Source: Letharia columbiana
Lineage: Eukaryota > Ascomycota > Lecanoromycetes > Lecanorales > Parmeliaceae
Assembly (NCBI RefSeq): GCF_014066305.1
Contig: NW_023501126.1
Span: 49,853 to 113,852, forward strand
DNA length: 64,000 nt
Direction of reading: 5' to 3'
This document shows, piece after piece, positions 39,656-50,718 of the stretch (the first letter of the stretch is position 1; the number at the start of each line of letters is the position of its first letter). The notes under the pieces are model-generated. The model saw nothing but the letters and a program-made list of their open reading frames with translations, was not told the DNA's origin and did not search any database. The position numbers and the translations under genes were made by a program.

Positions 39656-40140
39656 ATAAACACTCAAATGTCTACTTCTCACCAAAATTGTATGGCAACA
39701 CCGCACAATAAAGATGAAAAATTCTAGTTCTTTCTTGCTATCAAGGCTTTTATATCGGAGAACTAATTCCTCGATTTTTAGGCCTTATCGGTCTACCACT
39801 TCGTGAAAATCGTACCTCTTCTTCTCCTATCTCTTCTTCTACTACCTCTTCTTCTACTACCTTATCTTTTTCACCTCGTTTACCTCTTCTATCTCGTCCA
39901 CCTCGTCTACCTCGTCCACCGCTTCCACCTCTACTACCGCTTTTATCTCTTCCACCTTGCTGTTGTTGCTGCGGTGAAGCCTGCGGGGGAGCTTGCGGGG
40001 GGCCTGCGGGGAGCTTGCGGGGGAGCCTCCGGTATAGCGAAGGATAGTAGTCTTAATAGACCTGGCGTGGGAGGTGTAGTAGCCTTTTTTTGACTGGACT
40101 TCTACCTCTCTTTGTGTCTTTAAAAATAGCTGGTCCGATG
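39656..40140. other. GC-normal island with low-complexity triplet repeats
   Basis: A 485-bp stretch of ordinary composition inside the AT block. Positions 39,805-39,960 are runs of trinucleotides (CTTCTTCTAC, CTCGTCCACC); on the minus strand they read as Gly/Arg-rich RGG-like peptides (GGRGRRGGRDRRGKRG). Positions 39,965-40,040 are repeats of CTTGCGGGGGAG/CCTGCGGGG. A 96-codon plus-strand frame at 39,803-40,093 is mostly Leu/Tyr/His repeats and not credible. The minus-strand RGG-like frame could be a gag or RNA-binding fragment. Confidence 0.4.
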
Positions 40141-42700
40141 TGATAATATTTTCGAAATTCTTATTTAAATTACTTTATAGCGAAGTTATTCTTTCGCTAC
40201 TAAATAATATCGAGATTTATAATTTATACAGCCATGCCATGCTTCGTCTTAGTATACTTATCTACGCTTAATCTTATTCTTTTTTTATTTATTTATCTTA
40301 ATAAGATTATTATTAATAGTCTTAAATAAGATATTAATAGCGAGAGCTAAGCTAGCTACTTTATTAAGCTTTTCTAATATTATAGAATTATAATTTTTAA
40401 TCTTTATTTATTAAAGTAGCTAATTAACTTACTTTATATTTATAAATATATAGAATATAAAAATTAAGTTATTATTAAATATAATATTTATAAATATATT
40501 TAATAACAAACTCGACGATAATTCTAATACTTTAAGTCTAAATCTATTAAGAATAAGTTAAGGTTAAATTAAAAATAGGCTACTCTTTTACTATATATAT
40601 TTGATATTCTATTTCGTTATAGTATTCTTTCTTATTATTTAAATTATTTAAATAAAATCCACTTTATTTATTAAGTAACTATCTTTATACTTTATATTTT
40701 TCTCTAGATATTTACGATATATAATTACTAAAGATAAGAAAAATTCGATATTAAGTAATTAAAGAATATATATAATATAAATAAATAGATATAAGAGAAT
40801 AATATCGTTGCTAGTATAAAATTCTATAACTTTAATATTAATATATAATATATATTCGTTATATATAAGAAGACGATATCGTTCTTTAATTATCTATCGA
40901 GTTTATAGTTTAAAGCTTTTATAAGAAGTAAGTTAGACGCTTTTTTAAGGAGTACTTCTCTTATTAAATTTATATAAGAGAATAGCTTATTTAATAAACT
41001 AATTTAGATCTAACACGTTATTTATCTAGTTAGTTTTACTTATTCTAATTTATATAGCTATATTCTTTATAATATTATATTAAATCTTTATATAATACTT
41101 ATCTTTAAAGATAATAATTAATATAAGAAGCCTTTTATTAGCGAATATATATTCGATAAAAGTTATCTATTCTCTACTCTTATTCTAAGTTTTATATATT
41201 TATATATTATACTTAAAGATAATAACTTTTATTCTACTAGTAGAATTAAAAATAATCTCTTTCTTATTTATATTATATATATCTTTCTTCTAAATATCGT
41301 ACTTCTAAATTACTAATTTTATAAATCGAAATCATCGTAGTAATTTTATTAAATTATAAATTATAGCTTATTCTTTATTTAATAGTTAATTATATCGACT
41401 TCGTAGCTCTAAATAATATTTTAGAAAGCTAATTACTTAATTTATATCTAGCTCTTTATAATTTTTCTTTATTATTAATATTTCTTTAGCTATATATTAA
41501 ATAGAGATAACTCTTAAAAATTAATCTTACTCTATTACTTATAGAACTTATAAACTTAAAGCTTACTCCTCTATAGAACTTATTTATTATTTATTCTTAT
41601 ATACTTCTTAATAAGAATAAGTCTTTTTATTAATATATCGATTAAGAGTAAAATTAGTAAAATTATAGTATAATATAATTAATAAGATAGTAGACTTCTT
41701 TTTACGAGGCTCTTCGCTAAGCTTATAAACTATAAGAGCTTAATTATACTTATTAATTATAAGATCTAGGCGTATCTCTTTAGATAATTTCTTTAAAGCC
41801 TTTAAAGAAGTTATAATAAGAAGAAATACGATTTACTCGCTACGTGGAACTGTGAATTAGTAAGTTCTTTTCTTAGTCTTCTAAATTATCTATTCGATAA
41901 ATCGATTAATATAGAGAGGCTTATATATATATATCTATTTTAGATTAAGAAGACTTATAGAAAGGCTTATAGAAAGGCTTATAGAAAGACTTATAGAAAG
42001 ACTTATAGAAAGGCTTATAGAAAGGCTTATAGAAAGGCTTATAGAAAGGCTTATAGGAAGGCTTATATATATCTATTTTAAATAATAGAAGATACTTAGT
42101 TTACGATATTAATAGACTATCGGTAGCTCGAATATCGTATTTTTAAACGATTTAAATTTATTCGAAGTCTTTAGAAAGCCCTCTAAAGTCTTATTTTTCT
42201 ATATTTAGAAATCGATTACTTAGACTTTTATTATTTAATAATTACCTCACGTAAGCCTTACCGAGTACGCTTTTCTTATTACTCTATTTATAAAGAACTT
42301 TCGAAGTTATATCGCGTTATTATTCGATTTTATTATTATCGTCTAGTCTCTTATAGCGATTTCGTAAATATAATATCTTAAGAAGAAACTTATTTAATAT
42401 TAATTTAAGAATTAAAGATTGCGGCTCGTTTTAGCTCGAGAGTACCCGAACTAATTAGAGTATATTATTCTACGATTTCTTCTCCGCTTAAAGATATAAT
42501 ATTAAATAATTATCTTATAGCAAAATACGTTTATAGCCACTATTTCTTCGTTTCTTTATCGAATCTCTTTAAAGTTAAAGTTTTACGATATTATAATATT
42601 AGATATTTAGACTATTACGTAAGATTTATCGTATTCTCTATTTTATATAGCGTTTTAGAGTATTAAAAAAGAAGTTTAAAAGCCTATTTATAAGCAAATT
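40141..42700. repeat. RIP-type AT-rich DNA
   Basis: AT-rich but with more GC-containing words than the centre of the block. Around 42,100-42,660 the plus strand has long stop-poor runs, suggesting a moderately mutated coding relic that I could not identify. Confidence 0.5.
41948..42066. repeat. 12-bp minisatellite, about 10 copies
   Basis: Tandem copies of CTTATAGAAAGG, some with A for G (AGAAAGACTTAT) and one with GGAAGG. Confidence 0.9.
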
Positions 42701-42854
42701 AGTAGAGGTTTAATAAATTTCAGATATATATAAGTGGAAATGGGCTGTAAATTAGAATAAACTATACACTTATAGTATAAACTCTTTTACGATTATAAGA
42801 AATCAAATATTAAGTTATTATTTTTTTATTATTTTCGAAATTATTAAGATATTT

Positions 42855-42946
42855 GATGGATTTGAACTTATAGTTATACGTCGAGGGGCTAGTCACTAGT
42901 CAGATAATTTGTGGTGTTTTCAATGGGTATCCCACTGCACCACATG
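42855..42946 (-). other. tRNA-like sequence (possible degenerate tRNA or SINE head)
   Basis: On the minus strand, TGGTGCAGTGGG resembles an A box and AAGTTCAAATCC resembles a B box, about 65 bp apart. In between lies CATTGAAAACA, which could be an anticodon loop. The stems do not pair convincingly and the downstream side is AT-rich. A degenerate tRNA or tRNA-derived SINE is possible, and so is chance. Confidence 0.3.
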
Positions 42947-43365
42947 GCCTGGATGGAATATCGTATGCTATTTAGATACATATGTCGCCAGGATAAAAAC
43001 AGGCTACATCTGAGTTTAGGGCAGGGACACCTACTATGTTAAGCTTATAGGCGGCGACTATGGTACCGTAGCATTGGCCATTATGGTAGACTATGGTAGT
43101 AGGCCATTTGAATGAGTGGTAGTGGTAGTTATGGCCATGATAGTAGTAGCCATCTAAGTCGGATTTATCGGATTTAAAAAATTCGCATTTCCTAGTATTT
43201 CGCGTTTCCTCATGAAACTAGCTAGGCGCGGGTCGGTAACTGAGCTAAATTACGTCACGGCATCAGCACGGAAACCAACTCCTGTGATTGTCACTCTAAA
43301 CACACATCTGTACCAAATCATCAAACACTTCACCCAAGCAAACACAATAACCTCCATCTGCGATC
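42947..43365. other. Upstream region of the small conserved-looking gene
   Basis: Normal-composition spacer. GGTAGT-type short repeats occur at 43,080-43,150 (TATGGTAGACTATGGTAGTAG). No gene was found; the final 100 bp (ACACAATAACC, CACCCAAGCAAAC) look like a fungal pyrimidine/A-rich 5' leader. Confidence 0.35.
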
Positions 43366-43902
43366 ATGAGTGGAACATCAAGCGTCGGTGGTCGTGGTGT
43401 CTACGAAGCTGGGGACCAGCGCAACTCGAAAGACTCGGAGACCAACGTCGCGGACAGGTACCATGAAGGACAGCCAAACAGCCACAAGGCAAATGACTCC
43501 AGTGCGTAGCCACATTTAAGCAATGCCAGACATGAGACCTAACAATTGATTCAGAGGATGAGAGATCGATTGCCAACAAGCTAGCTCGAGAGGGAAAGGT
43601 AATTTGCTCAAGGTCTCAGAGCGTCAGAGATGGCTGACCGTTCCAAAGCGTCAAAATGAGCCAGAGGAGATCTCCAAGGAGGCTGCTGAGTACCAGAAAG
43701 ATCCTACTTTGCCCGTAAGTTGTCCGTTGCGTTCCCCGAGCGTTCATCTCGGAGAGAAGGCATGACTTGCTAACGTCTGTGTATCGATCAGGCGAAGAAC
43801 CACGGCAACGAGCCTTCCAAGGGTGCCAAGATCGATGCGGAGATTCAACAAGAGGAGGAAGAGATGCTGAAGAAGAAGGGTGCTTGGGGTTCCAAGCAGT
43901 AG
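43366..43902 (+). CDS. Small hydrophilic protein of unknown function (118 aa, 4 exons)
   Basis: Exons 43,366-43,501, 43,555-43,598, 43,649-43,714 and 43,792-43,902 give 357 nt in consistent phase ending TAG. The three introns have good signals (GTGCGT donor with TTCAG acceptor; GTAATT with GGCTGAC branch; GTAAGT with GCTAACG branch). The protein starts MSGTSSVGGRGVYEAGDQRN, is rich in charged residues, Gly and Asn, and ends in an acidic/lysine helix-like tail (EEEEMLKKKGAWGSKQ). It has no signal peptide or membrane segment. I recognise the style of a conserved short fungal protein but not a named family, and the function is unknown. It lies next to RIP-mutated DNA and looks undamaged. Confidence 0.75.
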
Positions 43903-44365
43903 AGGAGCGACCGAGACGTCACTCCACCATACCGGGGGTCAGACTGTGGATGGTGCCAGCTGCTGTTGCGGGTGATGTGGCAGTCGAGAAGACAGCATAG
44001 ATGACAGAAATAAAAATATCATGTTTTCGAACGACTCTCCCTTTCATTTCACGTAGTCCTGCGGGGACTCTTAGACAGGGATTGTCTTCCCAATCTCACC
44101 AAAGGTTGCGGATCAAACGGTCAAGCTCCAGAGTCCTCATGAGGCACGGGATCTGAGTCCTTCCCGAATGATCTATAGACGTACCTTATCCGCATAATGG
44201 CAAGAACTTCAAACGGGTGGCTGGCTGAGGCTCGTCTATGACTGCCACTAGAACGCTCGCAGTACATACAAGCTACAGCGACCTCGCCGGTCAAATCTAC
44301 ACATGCTTTCAAGCTGCTGATCACCGCTGAAGTCTTGACAGAATATTAATGAGTGGTCAGCCTAC

Positions 44366-44854
44366 ATGGGTAGGTCGGATCTCGCAGGAGATGTTGGGTC
44401 TCTGGACCCAAACGATGCCTCAACTGCACCTAATACGACCCATCTTCCAGATATGATTGCCGGCTCTGCGTTCTCTTCTCGGTACTTGATGCATGCACCT
44501 TCAACGCATGATGTAACATCATGGTGCCAATCAATCAACCCAAATATTCCCCACCTTAACTCAGTCGGTGGACTGTTATACCCACGGCCAGCGAAGGGAT
44601 TCGACCTGTATCAGGAAGCCTGCCGATTTTGGGACTGGAAGGCAGGTCTGACGCTGTACCTAGGTATCCTCTCTTGGAGCGCCACCGTGTCACCAGTTGT
44701 GCTTACTTACCTGAATGCTTGGTGGCGGATGCATGTAGGTAGCTATCTGCTGTTTCCATGGGAGACTACCGGGAACAGAGGAATCACGCTTTACTTTACC
44801 AAGCCATTTGAAGAAGCGTTCTGTAAGCAAGATCAGCGGTGCGTGTTCTACTAG
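44366..44854 (+). CDS. Unidentified open frame (162 codons), doubtful
   Basis: An uninterrupted frame with ordinary composition containing PNIPHLNSVGGLLYPRPAKG and a moderately hydrophobic Trp-rich stretch (LTLYLGILSWSATVSPVVL). No family is recognised, no clear upstream promoter or introns are seen, and it overlaps nothing else. It may be a fragment of a dead gene; the downstream 44,855-45,240 has shorter frames of similar character. Confidence 0.25.
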   Translation: MGRSDLAGDVGSLDPNDASTAPNTTHLPDMIAGSAFSSRYLMHAPSTHDVTSWCQSINPNIPHLNSVGGLLYPRPAKGFDLYQEACRFWDWKAGLTLYLGILSWSATVSPVVLTYLNAWWRMHVGSYLLFPWETTGNRGITLYFTKPFEEAFCKQDQRCVFY

Positions 44855-45305
44855 ATTCTGGATGCGACATAGGGACAGCCGAAGCCCTATGGTTGGATGA
44901 TCCCGCGTGGATATTCGGGATATTCGGGTTCAGTCCGGAAAGATCACCGCGACAGAACGAGGCTTGCACGATTTGTCAAATCGAACAGGCCCTACATCTC
45001 TTTCCTCCGCATCTCATCTTCCATATGACCCGTCCATAACGCTTGACAGGGTTAGAAATTGAGCATCTGCGTGATGAGGAATGGCGCCTTCTTGAGACTG
45101 ATTCAGATGGATCATTACACCCTGTAGGGAATGCTTTGAGCCGCCGAAGCAAGTTGCAAATTTTTCCAAGCTTGTCTGGATGCCCTGAGCTTCCTCTTTA
45201 CACCAAGCGGCCGACATCTGGACATGAACATCGCTTCACTTGATCAACGTCAGATAACGGGACGGTAGATCCGAGAGATTGTCCTCGTATGTGACATAGC
45301 TTCTT

Positions 45306-45700
45306 TCATGCGAAAAACCGGTAGCAATCATAATGTGCCCGATAAGCTTTCTCGGTGCAAACGTGGACTGAAACCTTAGGATGAATGTAAATTTGACGGA
45401 CGCGAGCTGTGGGGCCGATGACGCATATGAAACGATGACCGCCATACAAGGTCTCGGTTGCTTTTTCGTGAACCTGCTTGTTGACTCGCAATAGCTGGAG
45501 AGGGAGTCCAGGGTTTGAAAAATTGACCATTGACTTTGTTAGGGGGAGCCGTCTCTTCTTGCCGGAAGTAACCGTGATCTTCGAGATCTTTCCAACTGGT
45601 CGTATGCTTGTTGAACTGTGTAGCGCTACCTGATATATTGAGTCTCAGATCTCGCAGGGAAGATCGAGGAACGAGGTGTTGGGACGTATTGGATGTGACC
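45306..45700 (-). pseudogene. F-box/2EXR-like protein relic
   Basis: On the minus strand the frame reads FLDLPCEI, a TGA, then DSIYQVAL, and continues to LLRVNKQVHEKATETLYGG. This is the layout of fungal F-box-like proteins (LPxEIR at the start, LLxVNxxVxxEAxxxLY later). The TGA stands where Arg (CGA) is expected, a C-to-T change. The frame ends at TGA near 45,306 without a normal C-terminus. Confidence 0.5.
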
Positions 45701-45825
45701 TGGTCGCGTCCATGGTCATCTCCATCATTGTGGATAAGATCTTGAGGGTCGTAATGATTGTTAGAAGTCTCAATTGCTTATTTTGAGTAGACCATGAAGT
45801 TCTCCAGGTCCTTATTAAAGTAAAT

Positions 45826-48800
45826 CCGAATCGAAGCTGCAGAAATATACAACATGGTTGCAGAATATGAGTGCTGTGGTGGACATTGCGGTACAAACAC
45901 AGGCTGGGTTTGGATGTCCGCTATGGGCGCCGATCAAGTTCATATTGAAGGTTAATATGCCTCTACAGCGTTGGACTGCATTGAATGAGGTCTGAACATT
46001 GTTTTGATTAGATCTCGGACGATCATTCAAAAGCTACCGAGCAGGTTTTCAATCTACTACAATCGATTACAGAGAGCCTTCCGCGACTCGAGGTTTATGA
46101 AAAGTTGCAGTCGGACAATATACTGCAAATTGCACTCCTGAACATCTTTACCGACGTGGTGGATTTTTCTGTGCGGGCCTTCCAATTCTTTCGGCGGAGA
46201 ACATTAGGTATGTTTCAGTGGTGGCTTATAATATGGCTTTCTCTGCTTAAGGGTCCTTTAGTGAGATTAGCCCAGACTGTAGTACGCTCTTTTGATCAAG
46301 ATATTGGAGCCGTCATAGCTCGACTTGAACGCCATGCTAGGGTCGCTGACCAGACTGCTGTTGCCACGGAGCTTCTAGAAGCAGCGAAGTTCCGCAAAGA
46401 AGCCGGCCGAAGACAGCACGAAGAGTTAGAGATCCAATGTGAAAGGTGGTTGAAACCTTCGGATGTCAAACATGTTCACCTGCGTCAAGTCCGGGCTAGA
46501 TTAGAGGGCACCTGCGACTGGATCACATCAAACGATGTGTTTGGGAGATGGATTAAGCCAGGATGCTTGACAAGCCAGGATCGACTCCTCGTCATCTCTG
46601 GCACTCATGGCTGCGGCAAATCAGTATTGGCCTCCTCAATAGTGGCTCGACTGGAAGAAAGCGAACAGCACACCCTATTTTTCGCTTTTTCTAGCTCCGA
46701 CGGAAGCCGACAAACTTCTGAAAGTCTCATTAGAACACTCCTATGGCAGTTGCTGCAAGAGACTACCAACAAAGAAATGTGAATACTATACACCACCTAA
46801 GACTGGACGGCCAGCCTACCATTCCGGAACTATGGAAGGCCTTCGGACAAATAGCTTCATCACTGGCGAAGCCGGTATACTGCGTTGTTGACGGGATTGA
46901 CGAATGCACTGATTACAATCACACCATGTCCGTCAAAATTATGCAAATCATGGAAGTATGCCCAAACTTACGTATACTTTTGCTGGGTCGGCCAAACGTC
47001 ATCCAGACACATTCAGACAATCCTGCTTTTGGGGCGATTGAGATTACTTCTGCGATGCTAAATCATGATATCGAGGCCTTCATTAACAATGAAATCGCCA
47101 AGTCAGACATTCTTTCACTTCCGGAATTCCGGACGACCGTTTACAAAACCCTTACGGACAAGTCTGATGGCATGTTTCTGTGGGTTCGGCTTATGGTCGA
47201 TGACCTCAGGAAGTCATCGTCAAAATCCGAGTTCAGCGAGAGACTGCAGAATTTGCCCCGTGGACTGGAGAAAGCATACCAACTCCTTTTTCTCCACCTT
47301 TTTCAAAAACTCGACAAATTTGAGCTATGTCTAGCACATAATGTCCTGGCCTTCACGAGTGCATCGTGCCGCCCCCTGCGTTTCGAGGAACTTCGATATG
47401 CTCATGCTATGCATTGCCGGTCGTTAGAAACAGTGGCGCAACCTCTCGAGGAGTACTTACTTCTACAGCCACCTCAAAGGGTACTTGATGTTACTGGAGG
47501 CCTGGTCTCCATGACAGACGGTGTCTTGCGCCTTATTCACTCCTCTGTCAGAGACTTTTTGATCCGTCCTGAGGATCAATGGGTCTGCGAATCTGACAGG
47601 GCTGTGCTAGGCTTTAGAATCGACATTACCCAGACACACCGTTCTTTCGCCTGGCTTTGTCTCGACTACATGAGGTTGGAGCAAGAGGAGAGAAGAAATT
47701 GGGAGCCCGAAACGTGTCAGTCTACGCAAGCTCTCTGGGATAGCTATCCTCTTCTTGCGTACGCTACGTTGTATACTTGTTTTCATTTGAACCGATCCTG
47801 GCCACCTTGTTCCATCAGTCTAGCTAAGATAGAAACTGTGTTAGAGTCAACACAGAGTATACTCTGGGTTCAACACTTCGCCCACCTTCTGTTCAAAGAT
47901 GTTACTCTTGAGTCACAAATGGACGAGCTCATGGTTTGGGGTGACCGGATGGCGGATGCAGGCCTGGACAAAAGATTATTTGCCATCTTCGAAAAAACTT
48001 TGAAGGAACGGATTGGCCAAATGCGAAGAGCGGGAAAGCATGATGATCCACTCACAGAAAGTTTGCAATTTCATCTCAACCAAGCTACAGTCGGACAATT
48101 TGGAAGTTTTGGCCAGCAGCAAAACCATGAATCTGCAGACTCAGTTCTCGAGTCTGGCACAGCTGGCCCTAATGTTGAGACTAGTTCTCCCTATTCGAGC
48201 CCAAGCTCAAATGATCCCTCTGCTACCTTGTCTCGAGCCATGGATCTCCTGAAAGGCCAAAATTCGTTGCCTATCGGCCATCAAATTGAACTATGTCTAA
48301 GACTGTCAACCTCTCTCCGCAGGACACGTGTTCTGAACGATCCTCTCAAGGTCCTCTTTCAATTGATCTTGAGGAATGCCTCGGGTATTCATGTGTTTGC
48401 GCTTCTGGCTATTGGCGAATTCTACAAAAGACTTGAGAAGTACCAAGAGGCTCTCGAAGTCTACACTGCCGCTTCCAGAAAGATGGATCATCTAGATGTA
48501 CCACTAAAGTTCAGGATCCACAGTTACATGGGCGACTGTTATCGGGCACTATCTTTAGATATGGAAGCCTTGAGGTCCTATGAAAGAGCATTTTCCGGCC
48601 AAGAGATCCTTCTTGGTAGTAGGCACTATGGTACACTCAAAACTCTGAAAATGATGATGCTCATAAATGACTGGAATTCCCAATATACAGAGGTGTTAAG
48701 GCTGAGCGACAAAATTTTCATGCAACAGGAATTCGTACCAGAATTGTATCTCATTGATAATCTACAACTCCACAACTTGAGACACAATGCCTAATCGTAT

Positions 48801-50435
48801 GGGAACACGCTACACTTAGTATGGGCCACCCCAACGCTAAGGCCACCCCAACACCAATTTTTTCAATAATTTAAACCATCCATCCCCCACCTATCTACCA
48901 CAACCATAACCATGCCTGACTCATATGCCGTCATTTAGAAACGTATTCAGAAGGCTTTAGCTACTATTGCCCTCGGAATAAAGCTTAAAGTCACTCGATT
49001 GACTGCTAAATTCAACGTGCCTTACAATCAACTTTTAAATCGTTATAATAAGATCCCCTCTAAAGATAGCTACTCTTACGCGCTTATAGATTATAAAGAA
49101 TAGGCTCTTTATTAATATATATAACGACTCGATAGATTAGAAATATTTTATCGTCATCCGATACTTAAAAGAGCTATAAACTCTATACTCCGCGAGCGCC
49201 TTAGCCCTACTAAGTACGTAGATAATTATTAACTTACGCGATTTTTAAAGTGTAATCCTTAGTATAAAATGCGTAAATAAAAGCCTCTTATAGCTTAACG
49301 AAAGAATGCGTATAAACTAGAAGTTATTTAGAACTGGTTTTAACGTTTTTAGAGTGTTTATTAAGAGTTTGAAGTACCTATAACTTTGACGAGATTGGAT
49401 TTCAAATTAAGGTGAGTAAGAGTCAATGGGTTATTATAAAAGAAAGAGAACTTTTACTTTATTAAACGAATGCGGATAATAGAGAGTATATTATATTAAT
49501 TAAGTATATTAGTAGCTTAGATTATACGCTTTCCTCGATGCTAATTTTAACTAGTCTCGCTAAGCGAGAATTAAATACTATTTAATAGGCTATAGTAACT
49601 TAAGTAACTCGTAAAGTAGAGCTTAATATAATAGTTTAGAAGGGAGATATTATCTACTCTTATTAGGCTCGGTCTAAGATTACTACGCGTAAGGAAACTA
49701 AGATAAAAAAGGTTTTAAGGGCTTTAAAGTGGGTAAATATTAAAGAGTCTTAGGTATATAATGCACTTAGAAATAAGAAGATTAAGTACTTTAAAGCCGC
49801 TATAACGAGGATTAAATAATTAATTAAGATTAGAGTAGCTAAGAAGGCTTAAATAGATAATAATAATTTATAATATATATATATATGTGAGTGGGTAGGT
49901 AAAAAAGTTGAAAAAATCCGTATTGAGGTGGCCTTAACGTTGGAGTGGCCCATACTAAGTATAGCGTGTTCCCATACGATTATCTGAAGATGGGCAATCA
50001 CGACAGAGCGGCGCACGTGGAGAAAAGTCTACAGGCAACCCTGAAACTATGCCGCGAATTTTACAGCAATGACGATGGCACCCCCCCCGCCTTCTTCGAG
50101 AAAGGAGCTTTGCGTATTACAATCTGGGCAACTACGATAAGGCACTGGAGTCTTTCCAGCTAGCCTGCGAAGCCTTTAAGAAATCAAAAGGGTCAAATTT
50201 TAGCCATGCCTTGTTCATATAAGCCAGCATCGCTTTGACATACGCGCGGCTTGGACGGTACTATGAGGCAAAGAAATTACTTGAAATGGTGCATGCAAAA
50301 CAACAGAGTGTCCTTGGCCCCGATCACCGAGAAGTCTGGTGGACAAGAAACAAACTAGAAGCTCTTAAATTCGTCGATAATGAGTTGGGTGAGGAAGAGT
50401 TGGACGATGACAATCGTAGCAAGATTACAACCTAA
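45826..50435 (+). pseudogene. NLR-type STAND protein (NACHT plus TPR), broken by frameshifts, a stop and a transposon
   Basis: Intracellular NTPase-switch proteins of this type act in fungal allorecognition and programmed cell death. The N-terminal part (TTWLQNMSAVVD, intron 45,951-46,011, then a helical region) resembles fungal NLR N-domains. The NACHT domain has Walker A GTHGCGKS (about 46,600-46,625) and Walker B YCVVDGIDECTD (about 46,880-46,915). A one-base shift lies near 46,780, between TNKE and VNTIHHL. The winged-helix-like part contains LIHSSVRDFL, and the C-terminus has TPR-like helices (YKRLEKYQEALEVY; ARLGRYYEAKKLLEMVHA). The coding sequence is cut at 48,792 by a pogo-like element and resumes at 49,983. 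Beyond it a further frameshift (about 50,110) and a TAA (50,219-50,221) occur. It is almost certainly nonfunctional. The true start is uncertain. Confidence 0.85.
48794..49980 (+). mobile_element. Internally deleted pogo/Fot-like DNA transposon in the NLR gene
   Basis: Terminal inverted repeats of about 55 bp start ATCGTATGGGAACACGC at 48,794 and end with its complement at 49,980; they differ at about three transition sites. A TA duplication flanks the element (48,792-48,793 and 49,981-49,982), as in the Tc1/mariner superfamily. From ATG at 48,912 the plus strand reads a pogo-type N-terminal helix-turn-helix (IKLKVTRLTAKFNVPYNQL) and RERLSPTKYVDNY. It continues to a region resembling the start of the DDE domain, then jumps to a lysine-rich C-terminal part. 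Many TAG/TAA codons replace Gln/Trp, consistent with RIP. At 1,187 bp it is shorter than a full element of this type (usually near 2 kb) and could only move in trans. Confidence 0.88.
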
Positions 50436-50449
50436 TGGTCAGTTCCCGT

Positions 50450-50718
50450 CACCAGGGGGTGCAAAAAGTGACGAGGCCAACTAGGCCGGATTTGGACATA
50501 GCTTCTCCAGATCAAACTGGCTACATTTCTGCTATTCTACCACTACCAGATCACCACGTAGCTGATTTAATACCCTTGCCACTGTTATTTACAAGCCATG
50601 AACAGCGTTCCGACATCTCATCGATCCGTTTCTGGATTTCTTCTAGAGAAATCTCCTCCCACTCCTCGAGAACCAAATCCGGCCTAGTTGGCCTCGTCAC
50701 TTTTTGCACCCCCTGGTG
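50450..50718. mobile_element. MITE-like element with perfect 46-bp inverted ends
   Basis: Positions 50,450-50,495 (CACCAGGGGGTGCAAAAAGT...) and 50,673-50,718 are perfect inverted complements over 46 bp. The total length is 269 bp with no coding capacity inside. CCGT flanks both sides (ending at 50,449 and starting at 50,719) and may be a short target duplication. Ends of CACCAGGGGG/CCCCCTGGTG do not match the pogo-like element next door. The family is unknown. Confidence 0.75.

Noticed and set aside
44366..44854. Assigning a function to the 162-codon frame
   Set aside because: No motif is recognised; kept only as a doubtful open frame.
46743..46800. A short intron to explain the frame change in the NACHT gene
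   Set aside because: The only GT...AG option is 36 bp and leaves the wrong phase, and coding-like sequence continues through it, so a frameshift is the better explanation.
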